Positions 1 to 8,839 of a DNA stretch of 52,911 nt are shown here, piece after piece. This DNA comes from a virus. A program made the translations under genes and the position numbers. The stretch spans positions 1 through 52,911 of the IMG/VR virus record IMGVR_UViG_3300037246_001346, one strand, 5' to 3'. The notes under the pieces are model-generated. The model was not told the origin of the DNA. It ran no database searches and saw only the letters and a program-made list of their open reading frames with translations. Numbering within the stretch: the stretch's first letter is position 1; every line of letters starts with the position of its first letter.

Positions 1-126
1 TGCTGGATACGAAATTGACTCAACTGCAGCTGCTCAAATAACTGCTGGTGCCTCTTCTGCGACTGTAGTGGATTCTACGGGATTTTCTCCTGGCATGGGG
101 TTTAGAATATATGGGGCTGGCGTAGC
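1..126. repeat. Circular assembly overlap, left copy
   Basis: These 126 bases are identical to 52778-52903. The repeat falls inside one reading frame that continues in phase across the join, so it is most simply the overlap left when a circular (or circularly permuted) genome is assembled, rather than a functional repeat. The corrected genome length would be 52,777 bp. Confidence 0.93.
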
Positions 127-1657
127 CACTGTTCCCTTTGTTGGTCGTATTACTACAGTAGTTGGTAACGTAGTTAGCTTTACTGGCACTACATCAACAA
201 CTGTTGCAATAGGTACCGCAGTTCATAATGAGGATAGCTATGCTATCCAAGACATAATTGACGGGGCTAATTATTCTACAGCAGTCCATCCTCATTTAGC
301 GAGAATGACCATAGACGTTCCTTCTGGACAGTACTTCATATCCAAAACTGTCATTATCAATAATAATCAATTTACTATTAGGGGTGAGGGGACTACTGCA
401 TCTAATTTTTATGCCTTTGGTTCTGACGATGTTTTTGATTTCGACCAAGTTACCAATGTTGTAACTAATGTAGATATTGAAAACTTAACTGTAAACATTG
501 CTGGGGCATACACTATATCAGCATTTGGTACTGTTGCGGGTATTGCAGATTCTCTCGATGATATAAATTTTCGTAATGTTTGGATACAGGGAAATAACGC
601 CAACTCTACAGGGATAAGTGGTCAACTCTCTTTTTATTTTAACCGTCTTACAATTGAAGGCATCGGTAAAGGGATAGATGTTCTTGGTAGTCGTATATAT
701 GGCGATACTTTGCACTTATGGAACTTATCTGGCAATTGCATTACTATGGATGAATTAGTTAATAATGGATTAACCTATGTTCCCGAATTATCCATATCAA
801 ATGTTAGGGTAGAGATATATTCGACCCTTCTCTCTACTAAAAGTGTTTTTGAACTTGCCAACATGGGAGCTGTTAATATCGCAAACTTTCACGGTAAGGT
901 TAATCCATCTGTAACAACGTCATGGAGATATTATTATGTGGCTCGTTTTATAGACAGTAAAAATATTAACATAACAAATTTATCATCAGTTGATTTTCTT
1001 AGAAAAGGTTCAACTGCTCAGGGACTTTACTTTGAAAACTGCGAAAATGTTTTTGGTAGAAATATTACAATTGAAGCCGATCTTGTTCTTGATGCTCGCC
1101 CTTCTTATGGAGTGTATATAAGAAACTGTAAACAAGTGGATATAGTAGCAAATATTATAGGTGTTGAGATTGCAGGATTTGAACTTGTTACGACAGGAGC
1201 AGGGGTCAATTCATATATTACTCTTGGTGGAGTAGTGACAGAAGCATTAGCGAGTGCTGTAAGGTTTGTAGGAGCAACACAGACACAAGTTGATGGTATT
1301 GACCTCAGTGGTTTAAAATTATATGATAATGATACTGGAGTGTCGGGAGCGTTGCCAGTAGTATACAACACATCTGCATATACAACAGTTAATGCCACAG
1401 CCTTACCGATAGATTGCCCGAGTATTATAGACAGTAGTGGTGGGGGGTTAGCTTTAACACTTGCAGATGGCCAGCATGTCGGTCAGCAAAAATATATATC
1501 AATGGTAACTGCAGGTAATAATGCCGACGTTACTATTGCCCATCACGAAACGAATGATAATGAAGTAGCGAGATTTGATGCAGCTGATGAATATTTATTG
1601 CTCGTGTGGACTGGTACTGAATGGGCTACCGTAAATAGTAGCTGTACATTTCCGTAA
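1..1657 (+). CDS. Tailspike / pectate-lyase-like beta-helix protein, C-terminal part
   Basis: This is the 3' part of a gene that starts at 52305; joining the ends gives one open frame of 709 codons. The visible part has short strand-turn repeats typical of a right-handed parallel beta-helix, including a stretch near ISKTVIINNNQFTIRGEG that resembles pectate-lyase-like phage tailspikes. The C-terminus (ADGQHVGQQKYISMV and the following W-rich segment) resembles the small beta domain that closes many phage fibres. Such proteins bind and often cut host surface polysaccharide; no catalytic residues can be assigned here. It is followed by the endolysin gene after 32 bases. Confidence 0.8.
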   Translation, partial: AGYEIDSTAAAQITAGASSATVVDSTGFSPGMGFRIYGAGVATVPFVGRITTVVGNVVSFTGTTSTTVAIGTAVHNEDSYAIQDIIDGANYSTAVHPHLARMTIDVPSGQYFISKTVIINNNQFTIRGEGTTASNFYAFGSDDVFDFDQVTNVVTNVDIENLTVNIAGAYTISAFGTVAGIADSLDDINFRNVWIQGNNANSTGISGQLSFYFNRLTIEGIGKGIDVLGSRIYGDTLHLWNLSGNCITMDELVNNGLTYVPELSISNVRVEIYSTLLSTKSVFELANMGAVNIANFHGKVNPSVTTSWRYYYVARFIDSKNINITNLSSVDFLRKGSTAQGLYFENCENVFGRNITIEADLVLDARPSYGVYIRNCKQVDIVANIIGVEIAGFELVTTGAGVNSYITLGGVVTEALASAVRFVGATQTQVDGIDLSGLKLYDNDTGVSGALPVVYNTSAYTTVNATALPIDCPSIIDSSGGGLALTLADGQHVGQQKYISMVTAGNNADVTIAHHETNDNEVARFDAADEYLLLVWTGTEWATVNSSCTFP

Positions 1658-1689
1658 AAATAAACGGGAAGTATGAAAGTAATAACCAA

Positions 1690-2154
1690 GTGAAAAAACA
1701 CATCGCACCCTTCATTCTATACTCGGAGTACCAGTGCAGATGCTGCTCGAGACTTCCGCCCGACTTTTACTACAACGGCGGGGGCAGGGTAGATAGCCCT
1801 CCGTATCTTTATAGGGAACTCTTTGGTGGCTTTAAGACAATTCGTGAGAAATGGGGCAGACCCATAGATATAACTTCTGGTTATGTGTGTTTGAGGCATC
1901 AAAAAGACCTCTATAAGCAGGGAGTAAAAAGCACATTAATCTCTGTTCACAATTTCGGGCTTGCCTGCGACCTCGATTGTAGCGACGAAGAAGAAACAAA
2001 GAGTCTGGCTAAGTTTATAAAAAGACACTGCCCTGACCTGAGACTGGGCTGGCAAACTTATATATACAAAGGGCAGAGCTTCATACATATCGACACGGGC
2101 TACCGGATAAACCCAAGTTATAGTAAGAAATTAGTGAGAGGTGCGGAATGGTAG
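1690..2154 (+). CDS. Endolysin, peptidase M15 family (D-Ala-D-Ala carboxypeptidase-like)
   Basis: The 154-residue product carries the zinc-peptidase M15 signature: SVHNFGLACDLD at residues 85-96 (metal ligands His87 and Asp94) and FIHIDTG at 131-137 (His133). The family cuts stem peptides of peptidoglycan and is a common phage lysin. There is no signal peptide, so release would need a holin. The N-terminus has an unusual CRCC cluster (residues 16-19). The start is a GTG, and the end overlaps the next gene by 7 bases. It lies between the tailspike and the internal-protein genes, so a virion-associated role is also possible. Confidence 0.82.
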   Translation: MKKHIAPFILYSEYQCRCCSRLPPDFYYNGGGRVDSPPYLYRELFGGFKTIREKWGRPIDITSGYVCLRHQKDLYKQGVKSTLISVHNFGLACDLDCSDEEETKSLAKFIKRHCPDLRLGWQTYIYKGQSFIHIDTGYRINPSYSKKLVRGAEW

Positions 2155-2663
2155 CCTTTGACTTTAAGAAAATAGACTGGGAGAAACTGGAGAAGCCCTC
2201 ACCTTTGTTTAGAGTCTTACAGCGTACCGAGGCAAAGGATAAAAAAATAGCACATGAACTAATGAATGGGTTCTTGAATCTTGATGACCGTTTCAGGGAT
2301 TACGAGAGTATTTATAAGTCCATGAACTACTACTTCTACTACTCGTTCAGTATTTTCTACGAGGTGGGGAAATTTCAAGCATTACTGGGTCTGACGAACA
2401 TCATCCCCAGGCATAAGTGTGATATTATGCTAAAGATATTCGACGCAGACTTCTGGGGCAGAGACTTTGTAAGGGAAACAAGGAGTCTACTGAGACTCTA
2501 TATGAAGGAGTTGGAACTGAAGAGAATCTCAGCGGAGTCACCTGACCCAAGAATTGTACGTATAGCAAAAATTATCGGCTTCAAGGTCGAGGGAATACGA
2601 AACAAGGACTTTAAATTCAACGATAAATACTATGACCTTTTCGTCATGGGAATGGAGGAATAA
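2148..2663 (+). CDS. Hypothetical protein, 171 aa
   Basis: Product not recognised. It is charged and predicted helical, with a strikingly aromatic stretch at about residues 58-70 (NYYFYYSFSIFYE). It overlaps the endolysin stop and abuts the next gene without a gap, so it is co-transcribed with the endolysin and the internal virion genes. A structural or lysis-related role is inferred only from position. Confidence 0.6.
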   Translation: MVAFDFKKIDWEKLEKPSPLFRVLQRTEAKDKKIAHELMNGFLNLDDRFRDYESIYKSMNYYFYYSFSIFYEVGKFQALLGLTNIIPRHKCDIMLKIFDADFWGRDFVRETRSLLRLYMKELELKRISAESPDPRIVRIAKIIGFKVEGIRNKDFKFNDKYYDLFVMGMEE

Positions 2664-2993
2664 ATGTGTTGCGAAGGAAAACCCGTAGAACAAATTTCAC
2701 AAATAAGCCCGTGGGCTGAACAACTGGGTCAGCAGACGGCAGAAATGATAGGGCAAGGAATGCAGCAAGGGGCGACACCAATGCCGCAAGATTTATTCGG
2801 GGCATACATGGGTGCTGCTCAGATGCCGAGTTTTTCGTTTGGGCCGTTACAATACCTAGACCAGATGTATGGAGGTGGGGGAAATCAGTGGCAACCCCAG
2901 CAGTTTAACCCGATGGATTTTTACCAGTCCATATATCAGCAACAACAGCCGATGCCGCAGAGACAATATGCGCAACCAGCTTCAAGAGGCTAA
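2664..2993 (+). CDS. Gln/Met/Gly-rich hypothetical protein
   Basis: A 109-residue protein rich in Q, M, P and G, with a C-terminal run of glutamines and no recognisable fold. The composition matches the 4030-4629 product, and both lie in the block that precedes the large internal protein. This is the composition often seen in ejected or internal virion proteins of podovirus-like phages, so I infer that role tentatively. It starts directly after the preceding stop. Confidence 0.55.
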   Translation: MCCEGKPVEQISQISPWAEQLGQQTAEMIGQGMQQGATPMPQDLFGAYMGAAQMPSFSFGPLQYLDQMYGGGGNQWQPQQFNPMDFYQSIYQQQQPMPQRQYAQPASRG

Positions 2994-3174
2994 ACACAGA
3001 TTCGATAATCGTTTTCCCAAAAATCCGACTCAAACGATATATTTTCGATTTGAAAGGACGCCAAAGGCTCCGCTAAAGACAATGTTTACAGAATCCGTGG
3101 AAAATTTTGCTAGACTACAAAAGGATATAAATAGAAATCGTCTGGAAACAAAATATTCGAGGTTTTTAGAGTAA
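2968..3174 (+). CDS. Small basic protein, overlaps upstream gene
   Basis: A 68-residue frame beginning at the ATG at 2968, inside the end of the preceding gene in another frame. The product starts MRNQLQEAKHRF and is basic (many K/R/N) with no recognised domain. I chose this start rather than upstream in-frame codons because the region before it is already coding. It is the last reading frame before the inserted homing endonuclease gene. The overlap makes the call moderately uncertain. Confidence 0.5.
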   Translation: MRNQLQEAKHRFDNRFPKNPTQTIYFRFERTPKAPLKTMFTESVENFARLQKDINRNRLETKYSRFLE

Positions 3175-3175
3175 C

Positions 3176-3204
3176 TTGACTTCCACTTAAGTCTTTGATA
3201 TAAT
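3176..3204 (+). promoter_or_regulatory. Sigma70-type promoter for the homing endonuclease
   Basis: TTGACT at 3176-3181 and TATAAT at 3199-3204 are separated by exactly 17 bases. Transcription would begin near 3211, directly at the ATG at 3212, so the message would be essentially leaderless. Confidence 0.8.
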
Positions 3205-3211
3205 TATGATT

Positions 3212-4027
3212 ATGAAACAATACAAAGACAAAAATTGGTTACATAAAATGTACTGGGATAAGAAATTATCGATAAGAAAAATTGCTAAAATTTGTAATAT
3301 CGGCAGGACTACGGTTTTTTATTGGATGAATAAACTTGGTATTCCTCGGCAAGACAAAGCAGACGCGTCTAAAAAATATCTAATAAATGATGCTATATTT
3401 GAGAATTGTGACACTCCAGAAAAGGCATATTGGTTGGGGTTTATTATGGCTGATGGATGTGTACATAAAACGAGTGATAAAAGTTACACCTTAGAAATAA
3501 AATTAAATCATAAAGACAAGGAACATCTATATAAATTTAGGGAGTTTCTTAATTCTGATGTGCCCATAAAAGAACGGTGGGAAACGAGCCCCCTTGTTGG
3601 AATGCGTAAATCCGCCCTAATTGTGATACACCGAAAGAAGATTGTCGAAAGTGTGGAGAAGTATGGAATTATTCAAAGAAAAACTGGCAAAGAACAAATC
3701 AAGAATATCCCCGAGAAATATTACCCCGATTTCATTCGAGGCTATTTTGATGGGGATGGTTGCCTCTGTGGTACTAGAAAAAAAGAGCGAGCGGGGATAG
3801 ATTTGTATTTTACTATTACATGCGCATCAAAATTACTCTTGACGCAGATTCAAAACATTTTAATTAAAAATCGCGGTTTATCTAAGACAAAAATTTACAG
3901 TTCAAAGAAATATTGTTATAATCTGATTTATGGTGGGAATCTTCAAGTCCCAAGGATTTTTAATTATTTATTACAAAACTCTAACGTGAAATTAGAGAGA
4001 AAATATAAAGCATTAACGGAGATATAA
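3212..4027 (+). CDS. LAGLIDADG homing endonuclease with N-terminal helix-turn-helix
   Basis: Two LAGLIDADG helices are visible: WLGFIMADG about 75 residues in and FIRGYFDGDG about 180 residues in, each ending in the catalytic acidic residue. The N-terminus (SIRKIAKICNIGRTTVFYW) is a helix-turn-helix like those of resolvases. This is a free-standing homing nuclease, expected to cut a phage allele lacking the gene and spread by repair. There is no ribosome binding site; the gene has its own consensus promoter ending just before the ATG, so I favour the ATG at 3212 over the one at 3206. It interrupts the run of virion genes and is AT-rich compared with its neighbours, both signs of insertion. 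Confidence 0.88.
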   Translation: MKQYKDKNWLHKMYWDKKLSIRKIAKICNIGRTTVFYWMNKLGIPRQDKADASKKYLINDAIFENCDTPEKAYWLGFIMADGCVHKTSDKSYTLEIKLNHKDKEHLYKFREFLNSDVPIKERWETSPLVGMRKSALIVIHRKKIVESVEKYGIIQRKTGKEQIKNIPEKYYPDFIRGYFDGDGCLCGTRKKERAGIDLYFTITCASKLLLTQIQNILIKNRGLSKTKIYSSKKYCYNLIYGGNLQVPRIFNYLLQNSNVKLERKYKALTEI

Positions 4028-4029
4028 TT

Positions 4030-4629
4030 ATGATAGACTTTACAAATTTTCCCTACCCAGAACAGTGGGGCGAAGCCAGTGATTTTTGGTCACAGATGTT
4101 AAAAACGGGGATGCCGACAGATATTTCTGATTGGTGGAAGTCCCAGCAGACCAAGGCAGGATATAACATAACAAGAGCAGGTAAAGAAGCTGCCGAGCAA
4201 TTCGGACTAGGTGGAATGCGTTATAGCACGCCTTTGGGACAACAGTTAGGGCGCATAGGTGCTGAAACTACTGCAGGAATTATGCCCGAGTATTGGCGTA
4301 TGGGCATGGGTGCTCAGGAAGCCGCTAGGGGACGACAGATGGGTGCAGCACAGAATCTTTGGGGAGCAGGTGGTGATTATGCCAGGTTGCCCATGGAAGT
4401 AGGTGAGAGAATGCTAGGAATGGGTGGGGAAGTACAACGACAGCAGATGGTTGCGCAGTACCCAGCAACGCAGGAATGGTCTCGCATGAGGCCAGAGGCC
4501 AACCCATACCTACAAATGGGTCAACAGTTTCCTTATGGACAGTTTGGACAGATGCCGCAAATGTACCAACCTAGCTTCGGTGGTCAGTTACTAGAAACGG
4601 GTGCCTCGATAGCACCTTGGTTATTATAG
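4030..4629 (+). CDS. Probable internal/ejected virion protein
   Basis: The 199-residue product is rich in G, M and Q, with repeated GMG and AAR-type helices and a C-terminus of PYGQFGQMPQMYQPSFGG style. No catalytic motif is visible. Its place directly before two further proteins of this kind, and the podovirus-like tail genes elsewhere, suggest a protein ejected with DNA. The gene begins 3 bases after the homing endonuclease stop. The family assignment is inference. Confidence 0.55.
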   Translation: MIDFTNFPYPEQWGEASDFWSQMLKTGMPTDISDWWKSQQTKAGYNITRAGKEAAEQFGLGGMRYSTPLGQQLGRIGAETTAGIMPEYWRMGMGAQEAARGRQMGAAQNLWGAGGDYARLPMEVGERMLGMGGEVQRQQMVAQYPATQEWSRMRPEANPYLQMGQQFPYGQFGQMPQMYQPSFGGQLLETGASIAPWLL

Positions 4630-4639
4630 AGGTGATGAA

Positions 4640-5452
4640 ATGAATGGATACGGAAGAAGAGGATACCCCATGCCGCAAGGTGGTGCGGGCTATAATCCCT
4701 ACAGTAAGTACCCTAATTTCGCGGGCATAGCACAACAGTTCATGCAGAACATGATGATGATGAAGCAGATGAAACAACAAAGAGAACAGCAGACGTGGCA
4801 GAGGGGAATGAGAGAAAAAGAATTTGGATTAAAAGAAAGACAAGCTGAACAAGTACAGCCAACTAAACCACCCACAATACCAGCAAGAGTACAAGAAGCA
4901 ATCGCAGCTACAGATCAGGGTGGTATACCATACGAAGAAATAAACTGGAGTCCTGTAGGGAAGAAGTTAGATGAGTGGCGTGCTAGACCAGAGAAGAAAG
5001 AGGAAGAAGATACGGCAAGAGCAGATGCATATACAAGGCACCGAAATTTGTTAAAAAGTGCACTGACACGATTAGGGAAAGAAAGAACAACATTAAATCA
5101 ACGGTCAAGACCCAGCCAATCAGAACTTGAATCTGGGATAATGCCAGAAAGAAAAAAAGCATTCATGGATGAGTCAAAAAACGTAGAAGAGGCACTTAAT
5201 TTATTAAGCAAGATGGAATCTTATATGGAGAGTGGGTCACCCCTTGGCAAGAGACAAGAAGCTGCCTTGAAGAAAATTATAGGAGACATTGGTGGCGTAA
5301 GAAGCGGGAAAGCATTAGAGGACATTAGAGCTTTATGGGCTAAGGAATTAGAATCACCTCCCCAAATTACCACACGGAAGCAATTTAAAAATAAAAAGAC
5401 AGGTAAATTAGACTGGTTTAGATGGGACGGGAGTAAGTGGATTAAAGAATGA
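4640..5452 (+). CDS. Probable internal virion protein, coiled-coil
   Basis: A 270-residue protein with a Met/Gln-rich N-terminal third (a run of four Met near residue 38), a long charged helical middle part with a conserved-looking ALEDIRALWAKE segment, and a short C-terminal beta-type tail (KLDWFRWDGSKWIKE). A good ribosome binding site (GAGGTGA) precedes the ATG. It overlaps the next, large gene by 4 bases, consistent with co-assembly in the same internal complex. Function inferred from context only. Confidence 0.55.
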   Translation: MNGYGRRGYPMPQGGAGYNPYSKYPNFAGIAQQFMQNMMMMKQMKQQREQQTWQRGMREKEFGLKERQAEQVQPTKPPTIPARVQEAIAATDQGGIPYEEINWSPVGKKLDEWRARPEKKEEEDTARADAYTRHRNLLKSALTRLGKERTTLNQRSRPSQSELESGIMPERKKAFMDESKNVEEALNLLSKMESYMESGSPLGKRQEAALKKIIGDIGGVRSGKALEDIRALWAKELESPPQITTRKQFKNKKTGKLDWFRWDGSKWIKE

Positions 5453-7725
5453 ACGGATTACAAGCCCCCCCAGGGTACGAGGAAATAGAAGAGAAAAAGA
5501 AACCTCTTGCTATGCCTCGAATACTGCCTCCTGGGTATGAAGAAGCACCCAAGAAAGAACTTGAGCCAATCAGAAGAGAACCCGAACTGGGTGATTGGAA
5601 AAAAGAACTTCCAGGGGCAATCAAGGAAACATTAGGGGAGTTACCTGTAGCACAACTCGGGAAAAAGAAATACTGGATAGAGGCTGGTGAGAATCTTAGT
5701 AAGGGGATATCTGGGTTTCTTCAAGCTATAACTGGTATGCCAGGAAGACAGGTAGAAGAAGAAGCGAGGTTAGCCGCCATGAGAGGAGCGGTGGGAGAAA
5801 GACCGTCTCCCGTTAAGGTGGCTGGTATGATCGGAAAAGAAGTGGGGAAGATGGGTTTTGAGTTTGTGGCATTCCTACCGAAAATCGCCATCGCACTCGC
5901 CAAAGACCCAATCAAAGAAGTGAGGGACAATCCTCTCGGAGTCGGACTTCTGGTTGCTTCGGTAGTAGGAGTTTCGGGAGCTAGAATAAGGAGTAAGGCA
6001 AGGACAGGTAAACCGATACTTAAACAGGATATGGCTAAGGCTATAGATTCAATCCCCGAAAGTATTTTAACCAAGAAACAAAAAGCTAAGATAAAACCAG
6101 CACTCCCCGAGCAGATGGAGTTATCATTTGGTAAAGCAGAAGCAATAACTCCAGTACAAAAGATTATAACCGCCCTCAAGGAAGCGAAGCCACTCAGGGC
6201 AAAACAGGAAGTATTATATACGGCAGAGCGTGCCAAGAGGTTCCCAAAAGCAATGGAAGCTCTCGAAAAAGTCAGGGGAAGAAAGGGGTTTGAGGCTGCA
6301 AAAGCAAAGCTGAAAGGTGAAATGGAGAAGGTTGAATTCGAGTCTCTCAAATTGACGCAAGCTGATGTTGAATCGTTATTTAATCAAATTATTGATAGCC
6401 CAGCAGTAGCAGGTATTGAAAAAATACCAGCAGGACTAGGGCTTGCTAAGTTACTCGGAGAAAAGGGCGGTGTAGTACCCACCGCAGGTGAATTAGTACT
6501 ACTCAATAGAGTTTTTCCCAAAGAACTCGTTCAAACCATATTAAGTAAGCGTCCCCGATGGGAAAAGATTAAAGCTGGCTTAATAGAGGCAGCAAATGTT
6601 CCCCGTGCTCTCATGGCATCATACGATTTGTCTTTTATGCTCAGGCAGGGTATATTTCTTGCGGCTCGTTATCCCAAAGAGTTTCTCTCTTCTTTTGCCA
6701 AACAATTTAAGCTATTTGGAAGTGAAAAAGCATTTAAAGCATTAACTGAAAATATAGTTAATCGCCCAACTTATAAATTAGCGAAGCGTGGCAGAGGACA
6801 AAAGGAGTTGGCACTTACAGAGCTAGGTGGGCCTCTTAGCTTGCGAGAAGAGGCGTTTTTTGGAGCAGCGATGGCAGAGAAAATACCCATCGTTGGTCTT
6901 GGCGTCAGGGCATCAAACCGAGCATATACAGGTGCTGCGAATAAACTAAGAATGGATGTGTTTGATCACTTAATAAAGGGAGCCGAGAAAACTGGACGAA
7001 ATCCATGGAAAGACCCTGGGCTTGTAGACAGCATCATTGATTTTATTAATGCGGGGAGTGGGCGTGGTGCGATGCCGAAAGCACTTCAAAAATCTGCCGT
7101 TGCTCTTAATACGGCTCTATTCTCGCCTCGATTGATGAGTTCTCGGATGAGTTTACTTAGTCCCCGTTTTTATTATAAGTTAGACAAGTTTACTAGGAGG
7201 CAGGCATTACAATCTTTATTCGCATTCGCTGGGATGACCACGACTGTTTTAGCGTTAGCGAAGGCGAGTGGTGCTGAGGTAGAAACTAATCTTCTCAGCT
7301 CTGATTTTGGTAAGATTAAAATTGGAGACACCCGCATAGATATTATGGGTGGTTTTCAACAATACATCAGAACAGCAGCACAGTTTACGATGGGCAAAAC
7401 CATCAGCACAACAACGGGAAAGGTCACGAAAACTGGAGAGGGATACAAACCCATATCTAGGGGGCAAATTGTAGGCAGGGGATTAGAATATAAGTTAGCT
7501 CCTGTTGCATCTTTCGCCATTGCTTTATACCGTGGACGGAATATCTTCGGTGGGCCACTCGACATACCCGAAGAGGTTGCCAAGCGGTTCGTGCCGATGG
7601 TCATACAGGATGTAATTGATTTAGCTAAAGATGACCCCGAATTATTACCAGTATCTATTCTGGGTTTTTTCGGTACTGGGATACAAACATACGGGGCAAA
7701 GAAAAAGAAGGGGGTTATTTATTGA
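5449..7725 (+). CDS. Large internal virion / polyvalent-type ejection protein
   Basis: A 758-residue protein starting with two APPGYEE/LPPGYEE repeats, then alternating hydrophobic and charged helices. The C-terminal half (around MASYDLSFMLRQGIFLAARY, ASNRAYTGAANKLRMDVFDH and RFVPMVIQDVIDLAKDDPEL) resembles segments I associate with large polyvalent or ejection proteins of podovirus-like phages. In that group such proteins leave the capsid with the DNA and help cross the cell envelope. No lytic transglycosylase motif is visible. It ends TTGA, overlapping the next start. Confidence 0.65.
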   Translation: MNGLQAPPGYEEIEEKKKPLAMPRILPPGYEEAPKKELEPIRREPELGDWKKELPGAIKETLGELPVAQLGKKKYWIEAGENLSKGISGFLQAITGMPGRQVEEEARLAAMRGAVGERPSPVKVAGMIGKEVGKMGFEFVAFLPKIAIALAKDPIKEVRDNPLGVGLLVASVVGVSGARIRSKARTGKPILKQDMAKAIDSIPESILTKKQKAKIKPALPEQMELSFGKAEAITPVQKIITALKEAKPLRAKQEVLYTAERAKRFPKAMEALEKVRGRKGFEAAKAKLKGEMEKVEFESLKLTQADVESLFNQIIDSPAVAGIEKIPAGLGLAKLLGEKGGVVPTAGELVLLNRVFPKELVQTILSKRPRWEKIKAGLIEAANVPRALMASYDLSFMLRQGIFLAARYPKEFLSSFAKQFKLFGSEKAFKALTENIVNRPTYKLAKRGRGQKELALTELGGPLSLREEAFFGAAMAEKIPIVGLGVRASNRAYTGAANKLRMDVFDHLIKGAEKTGRNPWKDPGLVDSIIDFINAGSGRGAMPKALQKSAVALNTALFSPRLMSSRMSLLSPRFYYKLDKFTRRQALQSLFAFAGMTTTVLALAKASGAEVETNLLSSDFGKIKIGDTRIDIMGGFQQYIRTAAQFTMGKTISTTTGKVTKTGEGYKPISRGQIVGRGLEYKLAPVASFAIALYRGRNIFGGPLDIPEEVAKRFVPMVIQDVIDLAKDDPELLPVSILGFFGTGIQTYGAKKKKGVIY

Positions 7726-7925
7726 AAAAATCAAAAATAAGAACAGGCGTAGCCTTTGTAATTTGGGCTGTCTTGCTTACTGGTGCTTTTACATTTACCG
7801 CGAAATTCCCCGACGCCAAGTTTGACATATACGCCATGTGGCTGACGGTGGGACTAACAGCATATACGGGGAAGAGATTATTTCAGAGGCATCCAAAGTT
7901 AAATGGTCACTTAAGGGAAAAATAA
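7722..7925 (+). CDS. Two-helix membrane protein, holin candidate
   Basis: The 67-residue product has a basic N-terminus, a hydrophobic segment at about residues 9-26, a short linker, a second hydrophobic segment at about 38-52, and a charged tail. Size and two-helix topology fit small holins. The start is a TTG overlapping the preceding stop. The endolysin is several genes upstream, so a holin role is inference from topology only. Confidence 0.5.
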   Translation: MKKSKIRTGVAFVIWAVLLTGAFTFTAKFPDAKFDIYAMWLTVGLTAYTGKRLFQRHPKLNGHLREK

Positions 7926-8180
7926 ATGCATGAAGACGATTATCTAACTGTCGGAGATTTAAAGCGTTGGATAAAAGAATATAAATTACCAGATGATACC
8001 AAGATTTATGTTGAAATGCCATGCAATTGTACTGCGAAATCTCTTAAGGAGGCAAACCTGTCAGACTTAATATTAAAAAGGTCAAAATGGGAAGGAACTC
8101 AAAGATATATTCGAGCATGGGGGCCCTGCCTGAGACTTAAAGAAAAGAAAAGGAATTTATATATAGAGATTTATTACTAA
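7926..8180 (+). CDS. Small protein of a DLKRW family, paralogue of 30075-30311
   Basis: An 84-residue protein with the N-terminal pattern VGDLKRWIKEYKLPDDTKIY and a C-terminal WG..L..KEKKRNLYIEIYY. The early-region protein at 30075-30311 has VEDLKRWLKK-LPDETRIYY and a matching C-terminus, so the two are paralogues on opposite sides of the genome. The biochemical function is unknown. It begins directly after the preceding stop, within the late operon. Confidence 0.6.
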   Translation: MHEDDYLTVGDLKRWIKEYKLPDDTKIYVEMPCNCTAKSLKEANLSDLILKRSKWEGTQRYIRAWGPCLRLKEKKRNLYIEIYY

Positions 8181-8181
8181 G

Positions 8182-8835
8182 ATGAAAAAACTAAGTTCAT
8201 GGATATTAGTTGGCATACTTGTCCTTGGCATAGTTTTTCTTGCCCTCGACAACTGCGGCAACACCGACAAGTACAACAAGCTCAAGGGTGAATACGAAAC
8301 ATACTCTACAATATCGAAGATAATTATAAAAGAGTCTATCCAAGCTATAGATGTACAGAATGATGAAATCGGTATCTTAGCAAAGAAGATAACCTACCTG
8401 CATGGTATTATCGAGGTAAAGGATGAAGACCTTGCCGACAAAGAAGAAGAACTCGGGGAACTTAAGAGAGACTTTGCTGACCTTGAGGAGTGCCAGGCTC
8501 AGTATGATAAGCTAGTCGAGGCATTCTCGCTAGCGAAGGGCATAATAAAAGAACTGGGAAAACCGATAAAATATTATGATGAACATGGAAATAGGAAATT
8601 TAGATACCCAGAGGGAACTGTTACATTTAACTTGAATGAAAAATACGAGAAACAAATCAAAATCTCAACTTCTTATAAAACGATGTATGAATCAGAACAC
8701 ACCCTTAGATTAAGCGGTGAGAGAGTTATTGGGGAAGGTGACAAAGCCCTCAAGAAGATACGGTTATTTTCAAAAGCTAAGACAGGTATCGTCGTAGGAT
8801 TGTCTTTACTTATTCTTTATAATATGGTAAAATAA
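8182..8835 (+). CDS. Membrane-anchored coiled-coil protein, spanin candidate
   Basis: The 217-residue product has one hydrophobic segment at each end (about residues 7-24 and 199-215) and a long charged coiled coil between (about 40-115). An envelope-spanning protein with two anchors and a coiled coil resembles one-protein spanins, which fuse inner and outer membranes during lysis. The N-terminal Cys in LDNC does not match a standard lipobox. Its place between two small membrane genes supports a lysis or envelope role, but this remains a candidate. Confidence 0.45.
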   Translation: MKKLSSWILVGILVLGIVFLALDNCGNTDKYNKLKGEYETYSTISKIIIKESIQAIDVQNDEIGILAKKITYLHGIIEVKDEDLADKEEELGELKRDFADLEECQAQYDKLVEAFSLAKGIIKELGKPIKYYDEHGNRKFRYPEGTVTFNLNEKYEKQIKISTSYKTMYESEHTLRLSGERVIGEGDKALKKIRLFSKAKTGIVVGLSLLILYNMVK

Positions 8836-8839
8836 ATCC

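Noticed and set aside
1-126. Direct terminal repeat used in packaging
   Set aside because: The copy at the right end runs straight into adapter sequence and lies inside a gene; an assembly overlap explains it without a biological repeat.
5721-6350. 209-codon open frame on the minus strand inside the large ejection-type gene
   Set aside because: Ser/Ala/Leu-rich composition is what the complement of the Lys/Glu/Ala-rich real gene gives; no ribosome binding site and it is opposite a well-supported gene.
8182-8835. Lipoprotein signal (Cys25) supporting an outer-membrane spanin
   Set aside because: The residues before the Cys are L-D-N, which do not fit a lipobox; so only a two-anchor candidate is proposed.
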